A DNA stretch of 64,000 nt, taken from the NCBI GenBank assembly GCA_021018995.1, contig CM037593.1:3128088-3192087 (forward strand), written 5' to 3'. Below, piece by piece: positions 23,705-35,700 of this stretch. Made by a program: the position numbers and the translations under genes. The notes beneath the pieces were generated by a model. That model worked only from the letters and a program-made list of their open reading frames with translations. It had not been told where the DNA came from and did not search any database. The DNA is from Chloranthus sessilifolius. Its lineage: Eukaryota; Streptophyta; Magnoliopsida; Chloranthales; Chloranthaceae. Position 1 is the first letter of the stretch. Each line of letters opens with the position of its first letter.

Positions 23705-26700
23705 TCTCTTTCTCCCTCAACTTCTGTTTTTTTTTCCTGTGTATTTTTCTATTTTCTGTTTTTTTTGTCATAATTTATTCTATATACATATTTCTGTTTT
23801 TATATTATTATTATTTTTATTTTTTTGTCTGTTTTTTTAAATCTTTTTTTTTTTTGTTGGGGCTTGATTCTTGAAACTAAGTACAGCTGAACGCGTTGAC
23901 TGCTTTGAGGGGACAACAAAGATCATTTTTTGCTCCAATCTTTCCCATAATTGATCTTGAGATCATTACAACATTATCATTTTCATCAGATGGTCAGTTT
24001 TTCATCCCAAAAATTAATCTGTGAGCATGTGTGCCACATGGAGTAAAAAACTGACCACATAACAGTATTGCGATTTTCGAATTTAATGAGGTTTCATATT
24101 TCATAATTAATATTTGCTCTCTATCTATTGATATTTGTCTATGCCTGATTAATTAGTTGAATTTTTTTCTTTCTCTAGAAAAAATATATGAATTAAAAAA
24201 TAGTAAAAAACTAAAATAAATAAATATTAATGATTAATAAATAATAAAAAATTGTAAATGGTCTTGCCATGACATGGCGAACCTCTTTGCCATGACCTCG
24301 CCACAACACCTTAACTACCTTGCTTCACAAAGCTAACGAGGTTTCTGACTTATTAGCAAAAGAACAGGTTGAAGAACTTTCTTTTATTCTAGAGATGTAA
24401 CTCACTTTTATTGAAATAATATCCTTTCCTTTTCTAGGGCTCTCGCTTTGGCATTTAGCTTTCAGCTTTTTGTTTTTATTTTCCTTTAATAAAACTATCC
24501 GTGATATGTGTGTTTCTAAACATCTGAATTGATAATGATAAGATGTTTCCGCTTAAATGCAGTTGAACAAGAAATAAGTTGCACTACATGGTTAACCAAC
24601 ACATCTTTTTGTGACTGTGCCTTGTATTCTGTTAATGGTACTGATCGACAGTTTGGACTGTACACACAGTAGCAATTGTGTAACTTTTAACAACACATCT
24701 CATGTCTTATTTCTTAATCCTACCCTAGGGACTTTTAAGTCTTTGTGTAGAATATATAACCATGTCTCGGGTTAGGTTTCCACAGGGGAAGCTCAATTCT
24801 TTGGGGAAGATGAGGTTGGGAGATTGTAACCCTAATTTTCCCAAGAAAATAGTGGAAGGACCTCATCATTGCCAGTGGAAGGTGGCAAACTGCTGAACCA
24901 CATAAGTCTATTCGTGTTCGTTACTTTCTTTGGTTGCCAATTTTTTACTTCTCAAATGATTTAGGAAATTGCCAATTAGTGTAACATGAAAATTTATCCG
25001 CTTTTAATACAAAAGATCACAAATTTAAATCATAGAAATGCATGGGCATGCTGATTTATCAAGAAAGCCCGGATAGTAATGCAATTTTGGAACAATATCA
25101 GAAGTCATCGGAAGTGCATTGGGTATAATTGATTTTGTCAATACGTTGCCAATAATGCAGTTTTGGAACAAATTCAATGGGTATTGCCAACTGATGTTGA
25201 AAGGCACAATCATGCCTATAAGTAATAAAAAATGACAAGATTATGGTTCACAATCATGCCTAACCTGGGGTGAGGCATTGTTGTTGGATCTGAATTACAG
25301 TGCAAAGTCTTTTTCTTTATTAGCAAATCGAAAACGAAATTCATTGATAAAAGAAATTACAATCAATGCGGTAGTGAGACACTACTACAACAAAAAGAGA
25401 CAACCCCTAGAAAGCAAAATCCCTAAAAGATATTTCCCCTTGAAAAAAGCTCAGGGAGGGTCCCATGCTTTGAAAAGGTCTAGAATGTCCGATTGAGAGA
25501 GATGGGGCGCCATAGAAGCCCAGCTCAGCAAAAAATCTTTGGCTGAGTCACCCACAAGATCCATAGGTCTCGCTATACGGTTGAAAACTTTATTATTCCT
25601 TTCAAGCCAAATCGCCCACCCGCAAATGGCGTGAGGTCCCACAGGTTAACAGAAATATTCCCATTATCCAGCCCCCCTTCCCATTGATGAAGGAAAAGGT
25701 CAAAAGAGCTTGGGAACACCCATTGCATGTTAAACTTAGCAAGAACCTCTCCCCATACTTTAGCTGAGAAAGAACAATGGATGAAAACGTGAGAGGGGGA
25801 TTCCCTTTCCTTCATACAGAAAAGGCAAGTATTTCTAACCGCAATCCTTCTCTTACAGAGCTGATTCTTGGTGAGAATGCTACCCTATGTAGCCGACCAG
25901 GCGAAGAACCGACCTTTCGAAGGAATCTTAGCTTTCTAGAAACTCAAGTGAGTAGGCTTATCGCAGTGTAAAATCTTGTACCCATTAATAACGTGGTAAA
26001 AAGAAGAAACCGAGAAAGTGTCTTTCGCGTTTTTGTCTCAAATTCTCCTATCAACTCCCGAACTGTTAGGCGAAATCGAATGAAGAAAGATGAAAAGTTT
26101 GATGTATTCATCAATTTCTTCGTCTTTAAGCATCCTTCTGGTACTAATGTTCCAAACCTAGGTACAACCGTTGTGCACCACAAATTCTCTGATGACCCCA
26201 CTTTTGTTCATTGCAATCCAGACAATAGAAGGGAACTCCTCCCTGAGACTACGGTTCACGGCCCATCTGTCCCTCAAGAAGTCTATCTTTTCCCCATCTC
26301 CCCAACTGAATCTAATACTCGAGCGGTACTGATCCATGACTGCTACCACCCCTTTATACCAATCCAAACCCTGTCTGTGTGCTAACACTAGGTCCGACAC
26401 CGGTATTTTTCTTTTACTAAATCCCTCCACAGAGGGTCATGGTTGTCAGCTGCTCCCACCCTCTAAAGCCATTTACCCAGGAGAGCTTGATTCATTAACT
26501 TAAGGTTGCGGATGTCCAAACCTCCCTCTTTTTTACTCGTACAACAGTCCTGCCAATTAACTAGGTGAATTTTGGAGTTGTTGTTACTCCCTTCCCAAAG
26601 GAAATCCCTGATGATCTTGTGAATGGACGAGATAACCGTTGTCGGAGCAAGAAAAAGGGACATAAAGAAAATAGGGAGTGTCGAGAGTGTGGATTTAACC

Positions 26701-29700
26701 AGAATAAGGCAACCTTCATTGCTCAACATTTTACTTTCCCAAGTAGTAAGTCTCTTTCGGTATCGGTTAACAATCGGATCCTAGTGATGAATTTTGGGCT
26801 TACCAAGGTACCAACCACTTGACTTCAATAGGTTCATTTTTGCCTTGACACAGCTTCAAAAACCGATAGCGCCCCAAGCATATTTCGGATTTCTGAGAGG
26901 GATGGGTTACAAAAGATAATGGTATCATCCGCAAATTGGAGGTGAGTGATGGATAGTTGGTCAAAGATATGGAAACCCTTAAAAAGATTAATGGTGGATG
27001 CTTTTAGGAGGAGTTTATGCAGAGCCTCACCCACAATGTTAAAAAGAAGCGGAGAAAGGGGGTCTCCTTGCCGTAAACCTCTCGTTCCTTGGAAAAAGCC
27101 TTTAGGACTTCCATTGATGAGGATCGAAAAAAAGGGGATTCGTAGCAAGCACGAACCCACGAAATCCATCTGTTGGGGAATCCCATTCTGGAAAGAAGAT
27201 TACGCAAAAAATTCCAGCTAACCCGTTCGTAATCCTTTTCCATATCGACCTTCAAGATGAGTCCTTCCTGTCCACTCCTTTTGACGTTGTCAATGGCTTC
27301 GTGCACTAAGAGAGCTGTCTAGGAGATGTTTTCCCGGAATGAACACCCCTTGCTTGGGAGAAGTAATAGAATTCAAGATTCCTTTGAGGCGAATAGCTAA
27401 AACTTTAGCAATAACCTTATAGGTGTTGTTTAGGAGACTGATGGGTCTAAAATCCTTGATATCGACCGCGCCCTCGATTTTAGGTATTAAGGCGACAAAC
27501 GTGGAGTTGAAACCTACTGGTAACTTGGCCTCGAGTAAAAACTCGTTGAAAAAAGTAAGGATGCCAGGTTTAACCATATCCTAGCATGTTTGGAAGAATT
27601 CCAAAGTGAATCCATCTGGCCCTGGTGCTTTATTTCTGGCGCTCTGGAAGACAACTTTCCTAACTTCTTCGTCGAGCGCTCTGATAAGGTGTATGCTGGC
27701 GTCAATTGTAAAAGATCCGAAATCTAGACCTTGCAGCATCGGCATGCAAGTCTGTGGTTCGGAGTCGTGCTGCTGATAGAAACTCAATATCTGGTTTTGA
27801 ACATCCCCAGGAGTATAAAAAACCGTGTTGTCCACCTCGATTCTGACATTTGAGTTTTTATTTCTCCTCCCGTTTACGTACGGATGAAAAAACTTCGTAT
27901 TGTTGTCCCCGTTTTTAAGCCAATGAATTTTCGATTTTTGCCTTCAAATTTCCTCTTCCTGAACATTTGTGATTGTATGTGATTTTTAGAGCAAGTCTAG
28001 CGTCCTTTTCCCCTTCGCTTAATCTTCTGGACTCCTCAATCCTCATACCCGTCGAAAGTCTTGATTTTCGTGAGAAGTCGCTCTTTTGCCATATGGACAT
28101 TCCCGAAAACTTCCCTATTCCATGTTTTAATTTTACCTTTGAGGGCCTTGAGCTTAGCAACCAAAGCACATGAAGCGCTTACAGGATTAGCGCTGAGATG
28201 ATCGTCGTTCAACACTCTAGGACTTTGCCCATAAAACCCTTACTCTTCAACTAAATATTTTCGAACCGAAACGGGCGAGGCCCAGAGTCGTAGGAGACCG
28301 AAGTGTAGAGGACAATGGGTTTGTGATCAGAAATTGTGGTGGGCCAAATATCCACGACTGTGTTTGGATATTCGTCAATCCAAGAGGAAGAGCAGAGAAA
28401 ACGGAGGCCCAGATGGTGACCCACGGTATGGAGGGGGGGACCCGTCTCTCCCTTTCAAATTTTAGGATGAGGACGACGGGGGCGTGCTACCAGAGGAAGC
28501 TAGGGGTCTTGTTATGGAACAACGTCACCGATAAGGGTGCCGACACGTGCTAGGAGGTGGTGAGTGAGTCGGGTTCTGATGATCTAGGATTGGAGATCCA
28601 TCGAACGTGCTGGCCCGATACGACCGAAGGTGGGATGAGTAACTTAAGCCGGTTGGAGCAAGAGGAGATGCAGGTGCAGCTTTGCCCAGATCCCCCTGGA
28701 GGTGCCCTGGAGGTCGAATTACATGTGGAAATAGACCGGTTGATAGAAGTGGGGCGAAATCTGGGGATGTCATTTAAGGGCTCTCAGGATGAACTGCGTG
28801 AGGTATTCAGGTCGGTTATTACGGGCCGTCAGACTACCACGAGAAAGCGGCGAGGCGGGTCGCGGGAACTAGCGCGGCTGCGATGGGACATGTCGGATGG
28901 GAGGAGGGCGGGGGGGCTATAGTTGGTCTCCTTTCGGTTGGGCGGGCATCATCTGGTTACAATGAAGGTCTTATCTTGGAATGTAAGAGGAGGCGGGGCT
29001 AAGCTAAGCGGTGATTGATTTAATCTGTGATTGTCACACTCAAGAAACTAAGTGACTGTGTGATGTGCGAAGGGTCGCCTCGGTTTTGGGGGGGAACAAC
29101 TGGGACTGGGTTGGAGTCGACTCCGTGGGTGCTTCTGGAGGGATTCTTGTGGCCTGGTCGACAGTTCTGTTTGACAAGGTTGATGAGGAACTTGGTTCGT
29201 ACTCGGCTTCTGTGGTGCTACGGGACAAAGTCAAGGGGAAATCATGGAGTTTTGTAGGTATTTATGGCCCAGCGGCTGATCGGGTGAGGGAAGAGTTCTG
29301 GTTAGAACTACATGCTCTGGCTGCTCGATGGGATTTGCCGATTTGCCTCGCTGGGGACTTCAATGCTATCCGATGGGATTCCGAGAAGCAGGGTGGTCCC
29401 GCTAATCAGGGGGTTATGAGGGATTTCAACTCCTCGGGCTTGTTCGATATTTTCACGTGGTCGAGTCTGCAGTGCCCTAGCGCAGAGATGATTCCTGTGC
29501 TCACTGGATTGGCTTGACATATTCCAAGGGGCTCACTTGGAAGCTTTCGCACGGGCCATTTCTGACCACCGCCCTATTGGGCTTACCTGCGAGTCTCGCG
29601 GAAAGGGTCCGTCCCCTTTTCGGTTCGAAAACATGTGGTTAATGGATGAGAAGTTCCGGCAGAAGGTTCGGGGATGGTGGTCGGAGCACTTGCCCAATGG

Positions 29701-32700
29701 GACGGCTGCCTTCAGGTTCATTTCTAAGCTTCGGCAGTTAAAGGATAATATCAAGGCCTGGAACAGAGACGAGTATGGAAGGGTGCAAGTTAGGAAAGAC
29801 ACCCTACTTTCTAAGCTGAGATTGCTTGACAATTTGGAGGAAACTAGAAACTTGTCGGGGGAGGCTAAGGTGGAGGTCAGAGAGGTATGTAGGGCCGAGG
29901 AAGTGCTGTGGATGCAGAAGGCGAAGGCCAAATGGTTTAAAGAGGGGGATGCCAATACGAAGTATTTTCATGCGGTTGCTAATGCTCGTAATAAGCAAAA
30001 GTATCTGGGGAGCATTACGGTCGATGGGGTGACGTACTTGGGACATGATCAGGTGCGGGACAGCATTGTTGGCTTCTACGAGCGATTGTATTCAGATGAC
30101 GGCCTCCCAAGGCCGGGTTTGGATGAGATAGTTTTTCCCGCTCTCTCGGAGGAGATCAGCACGTGGTTGGAGAGTGTTTTTACGGAGGAAGAAGTATGGA
30201 CATCGATCGATTCAAGGCGAAACAAAGCGCACGGACGGGTTTACTGGAAATTTACCACACTTTACGGGAGGTCATTAAGGCGGATCGATGGGCGTTTTCG
30301 CGAAGTTCCATTCGACGGGTTTTGTCGAGAGCTCTAAATTCTACCTTTATTACCCTCATCCCAAAGAAGCGAGTGAGGATATTTCGACTATCGACCTATC
30401 AACTTGACTAATTGCCTGTATAAAATTATATCAAGGGTGCTGGCCAACAGGATGAAGTGGGTGATGGGCTCATCATTTGAACATCGGGGGCTTTAGGTAG
30501 GCGTGGTGGGATTTAGTGGCGCTAACAAGACTATTCATTGACATTTGTTCTAGAAGGTCGGTGGTTTGGAAGGTAGATATGGAGAAAGCTTATGATCGGG
30601 TGAGCTGGGTGAATTTGGATTACATGTTGCAAAGGGCGGGTTTTGGGGCTACTTGGAGGAAGTGGATGCGTGGCTGTTATTCTTCTCCGTGGTTTTCGGT
30701 TTTGGTGAATGGTACGTCTGCTGGGTATTTCAAGAGCTCTAGGGGCCTTAGGCAGGGGGACCCTCTTTCCCCTTTTCTTTTCAACTTGGTTGGGGAGGCT
30801 TTATCCGGGCTGATTGGCCATGCTAAGGAACTGGGCAGGCTTGTTGGAGTTCAGGTTGGAGAGCAGGGCAGAGCCATCACGCACCTGGAATATGCGGATG
30901 ATACTATTACTATGGTGATGTGCTTTGGTGTCGAGGTCGTGCCGGAAATGAATAAATCTCAAAAATCTCATCTCTGGCATTGGGGTGGATGAGGAGTCCA
31001 TGGGGCTTCTCGCGGAGTCAGTGGGGTGTGGTATTGAGAGGCTGCCTATTAGATACCTTGGATTGCCGCTTGGGATTAGAAAGCCGTCGAGCCGAGCTTG
31101 GCAGCCGGTTGTGTAGAGGTTTGAGCAGCGACTGTCTTCTTGGAAAGGAAGGCTTCTGAGTATTGGGGGGAGGCTAATATTGGTTAAAGCGGTGTTATCT
31201 TCAGCACCGATCTTCTTCATGTCTATATTCAGATGTCCTACCAAGATCATCGGTCGTCTCGAGAGTATCCAAAGGTCTTTTCTCTGGGAGGGGGCTGGCT
31301 TAAATAGGCGATATCACTTAGTCAATTGGGATACTTGTCAGTTGCCGATTGCTTGCGGTGGGTTGGGGATCCGGAACCTTAAAAGAACCAATCTGGCGCT
31401 TCTTGGTAAATGGATTTGGAGAGCAGGGAGGGAGGAGGAAAGGGGAAGTTTGTGGTGGCGGGTTCTTAGCGAGAAGTATGGGATGTCCTGGGGAGGTTGG
31501 GGGATTGAGCTCTCTATCCACATGAGCACCTCACGATGGTAGAGAGAGATCTCGCGTGCATGGGAGTTTATGGCAAAAGGAATTAGATATAGCTGGGGTT
31601 GTGGTTCTCGGATTCGATTTTGGAAGGATAACTGGATGGAGGTGGGGCTGCTTAAAGATTTATGCCTTATCGATGAACCCGGACGGACGGGTTGACGAGT
31701 TTGTGTCGACCATTGGCGGGAGGTGTGTTTGGGAGGTTGTTATCAGAAGGCGCCTCAGGGATTGCGAGGAGGAGCTTTATCTGGATCTGCTAAGTAGGTC
31801 ATGTGAGGCAAAAGCAAAACAGCTCACGGTGACGGAGGATTTGGGTCATAAACCGACGGAAGTTCAATGCCAAATCGCTATACCTTTGGTTGTCACGTCG
31901 TCCGCTTATCAAGTTTGAGGGTAGGTGGTTGTGGAAAGTGCCCATCCCGCTAAAAATCAGGTTCTTTGTTTGGGCGCTATGCAAGAACAGAATTCTTACC
32001 GGGGACCAGCTGCTTCGGCGAGGAAAGGATGTCCAGAGTTCGTGTGTTATGTGCTTTGAAGGGGAGGAGTCTGTGTCTCACCTCTTCATAATGAGGTGTG
32101 GGGAGCTGTCATAAAAGTTTTTGGTATGTCCTGGTCTATGCCGCAGTCGCCGTATTTGCTATTGCTCAGCTGGAATGAAGTGAAGCTGATGGGGGATGAT
32201 AGGCTCGCTTGGAGGGCGGCAATGTTTGCCGTTTTCTAGTGCCTATGGCGTGAGAGAAATCTCAGAATTTTTGAAGAGATATCTAAACCTGTCGGCATGG
32301 TCATTAGGTCGGTTCTAGACTTGCTCAGGTTTTGGGCAGGGTGGGGGACGCTTGGGGACAGCTGCTGCCAATTCCTGTGGGACCCGGACTAAGAGGCCTC
32401 GTTTCCTTTTCCATTCCATGGTCTTTGGCTGCTTGCGGTTCTTCTTACCTTGTTTATTCTTTCTTTGTGTAGCCTCTCTTTCTTTTTTCCCTTTTTCTTC
32501 TTTTGATTGTGTGTCTTGATTGTATTGGGTTTCAGCGCCTTGCTGGTTATTAATACAATTCTCATTACTGATCAAAAAAAAAAAAGAGCAGAGAAAACGG
32601 TTGAGTCAGCAAAGCGCCGGGAATTCTTGGCCATTGGTCCAAGTGAATCCCTCATTTTTTGCCGACATCTCCCTAATAACATTAAAATCACCACCCACAC

Positions 32701-35700
32701 ACCAACTGTGATCCCATCTAGATGAAGTAGCACTGAGCTCTAGGAGCATTTCTTCGCGTAGAACGACATCATTAGGACCATAAACCCCCGAGTACACGGA
32801 GACGTAATCAATAGACTTTCTCTTGAGAACTGCCGAGACAGAGAAATCTGCAATTTCTCCATCGATTTTAAGCATCTCAGAGGCTTTCCAAGCTAGGAGA
32901 ATACCCCCTGCAGTATCGTCCGCCGGACGAAAATCCCACTCCCAGTCCCCTCTCCCCAAAACTGAACGAATCCTCGTCAAATTTACATCTTCCCATTTAG
33001 TTTCTTGAAGGGATAAGACTGAAGGCTTGATCGTCTTAATGGTAGATTTCACAATAGCACACTTACCCTTATCTCCCAGCCCTCTGACGTTCCAAGAGAG
33101 AAATGACATCGTCACCACAAGCAAACTGACCAGGAAAAGATCCCAGATCATGGGGACCCTTTTTCCTCCCCCACCATTGTTCTCTTCTTACTCCTTGTTT
33201 GTTTCCGCAGAGCAGACCGAGTGTATTTGAAACCCCATTTGAATTTCTTATTGTCCCTCTTTCCTTTAATTTTGAAATCCTCCGTAACTAATCTGCGTTT
33301 GGTTTGTATCTGTTTGAAGATATCGATTATTTTATCATTCGAACCTAAAAAGTCATCCCCAGGGATCGTCCAATCTCAAAATCCTCTACAGCTAATAGAT
33401 GATTTGTCGACAACACCCCCACAGGTGTAGCAGAAGATAGAAAGTCCGGATTAGAGAGAACAGATGGGCCGGGTGGAGCCAGGTTAAAAGGGCCAAGAGT
33501 AGGGTCTTCGACCCAAACTGTTGAAAGGTCCAAAACGGCTGGTGTGACCTGTAGTCCCGAGTTTTCACCCACGTGTGTATCGAGTGTGTCAATAGAAGCA
33601 GTAGAGTTGTTTCCCTTGAAGCCAGCTGGCGAGTCGCATTCCCTTCCGTTTACAAAATGGACGTTCAGGTTTAGAGTTCCAGTCGAGTTCCTGCCCTGGT
33701 CTGACGTAGAGTCTTGTAGATGGAATGACGGTAAGAAAGCATACTTCCCAAGCCTCAAGGAAGGGTGATGTGGCTCACAAAGTTTCTTAAGAAGTTACGT
33801 GAGCCCCCAAGTGGACTCAAACTCGATAGAGACACTCTGCGCCGTAACTTGAGATTCACATCGGACCACGCACGCCTCCCTCGGGGACTTAATTTAGGAT
33901 CTGAAAAGGTTTTTCTTGTCGCAGAGGATAAAGATAACTGATCGTGCGACGTATTGGAAACACGTGGTGGGAGATTAGAGGAAGTAGGGGTCATATCGCC
34001 CACGAGGTCATCATTAACCGGAGCGTTCATCACATGCGAAAGTGACACTTCCCTTTCAGCTTGAGTAAACGTGCCAACCGTCAAATCCGCTTCACTAATT
34101 TCCGCATGCATCATCTCAGCCATCCAAAAAGTAGAAGCCTCCTTATAAATTACGTCCTTCCCCTTTGTTTGAAATTCAAAATTGTTATTGTTGTGTCCCA
34201 CCTGCTGCAAGTCTCCCATCGTGTTCGATTTTCCCGCCGAAACTCCCTGAGAATGGACCATCATCTGCCCCCCTACTGTTGGCAGGCCGTCTGCCAGCCT
34301 GGTTGGCGTCCTTACACTAACGAAGTGATGTCTCCCCTTGTTGAGTATTGGGAGCTTTGTCGATTCCGCCGTCCGTGGTATCCGATCAACGTTCCCCTCG
34401 TCACCGAGCAGTACTTCCCCACTCATTGTCGTATTTTGTGCATAGCTGGGCCTGACTATACCGGTTTGTACTTTGCCGTGATCTCTGATAATTATCTTTT
34501 CCGTCCAATCCACTTCCATACTGCACCGGTACCGACTCCGGCCAATTGCGATATCTCCCCACCTTGGTATAATCCTCCTTGCGTCCCCCATTACTCCGAT
34601 TCTGGCGCATATAGCGTCCGAGAGGTCAACAGTCCTGTCAACCTCCAGCAGGCCCCCACAGGCGCTGCCGATCCTCTGGAGGATCAGTGAGGTCCAGAGG
34701 TGAGGGGGGAGGCTGTAGATGTTGATCCAAGTGTCATGGTTGTCACTGTGAAAGTTTATTTTGGCATCTATAGCTTCCCAATTTTGATGAAACGAAGAGT
34801 GTGGCTTGTCCAGCTGTAGAGGCCCATTGCTAAAATCTCTTCCATTCTTCTTTCGTCACCCTCACCGAAACGTCTCAGCAAGTGTTTTTTGTTAAGCTCG
34901 GAAATAGCTGGTTGGGAAAAAAGTTGTACTTTTTGTTGTTTGTTCTTATTTCTTTTGTGGCATCTTGCGGAGGCGAGGTCAGTTCACCGGTCTCCTATAA
35001 AAACTTTAGGATTTCCGAATGAGAAGGTTTACGTTTAAGGATCTCTGCAACTACCCATCTATTAGTAGGAAGCATAAGAGGAGTCGGACATAAACTCAAA
35101 AGAGAAAGGGCATCAATGATTGAGAAAAGCATGTCTCTCTCGGGACCCTTGGTAGCTACCTCAAGAAGAGTACCACTTCGGTGATGGTTAGGGTTGAAGG
35201 TGCCTTGCACTGAAGGGGTAAAGGTTGGCGATGGCTCATATCAAAAGGTTTGGGCTGTCGCTGATATCTTACTCTCTTATGCTCCTCTTGCAGATAAGGA
35301 AACCTGACCTCTGGGTGGAAACTAACCTGAGAAACCCCTTTATATTTCTTACATGCGATAGACCACCCCTTCTTAACGTCGATAGCTTGTTGTTTGGACA
35401 GGAGGGGTTGGGAAGATGATCCCCAAGAGGGATAGGGGACGTTAACATAGTTTGTAATGGTGGTCCCCGACTTCCAATGATCGTCACACCCCTCTTTGTG
35501 ACAAACCATGCGTCTTCGAAAGTTAAGGTTGTTGCAGGCGCCCTACACACCCATTCGCCAGCCTGAATGACCAGAGGTTTGGGCAAACTCCCTGCACTCG
35601 CGACAGCCCCTCTCCTTCGCGGCTCCATCTTATCTCTCCCTAATCCAAGTTACAGTGCAAATTTTTAATGGCGGATAATATCATGTTTATTTGATTTTAC

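Larger units (their letters stand above)
28405..32583 (+). mobile_element. L1-type LINE (LINE-B) nested in LINE-A, opposite strand
   Basis: The 17-bp TSD aagagcagagaaaacgg lies at 28388-28404 and 32584-32600, with the poly(A) tail at 32572-32583. It holds the C-terminal part of ORF1 (28557-28922), endonuclease from ATG 28962 ([12 protein letters not shown]), and RT and zf-RVT on the plus strand. At 4.2 kb it is 5'-truncated. It is more GC-rich and has longer open frames than LINE-A, consistent with later insertion. Frameshifts and stops still disable it. Confidence 0.93.
25307..35649 (-). mobile_element. Near-full-length L1-type LINE (LINE-A), split by a nested LINE
   Basis: The 12-bp TSD TTACAGTGCAAA at 25295-25306 and 35650-35661 frames the element. 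Removing the nested LINE-B (28405-32583, plus one 17-bp TSD) leaves about 6.15 kb, a normal plant L1 length. On the minus strand ORF1 spans roughly 35628-33140 (start [10 protein letters not shown]). ORF2 starts at about 33109 with endonuclease [15 protein letters not shown], resumes at 28387, and continues through RT to a zf-RVT domain near 25570-25815. There are many frameshifts and stops, so it is inactive. It lies antisense in intron 3 of the carrier gene. Confidence 0.92.

Noticed and set aside
23574-23840. Leu/Ser/Phe-rich plus-strand frame as a membrane peptide
   Set aside because: Low-complexity (TC)n and T-rich DNA inside a non-autonomous transposon.
29537-30337. 266-codon plus-strand frame as a host gene
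   Set aside because: It is the endonuclease-to-RT linker of LINE-B, with [12 protein letters not shown] typical of plant L1.
33755-34591. 278-codon minus-strand frame as an independent host protein
   Set aside because: It lies between the LINE-A TSDs in the ORF1 position upstream of the LINE-A endonuclease.
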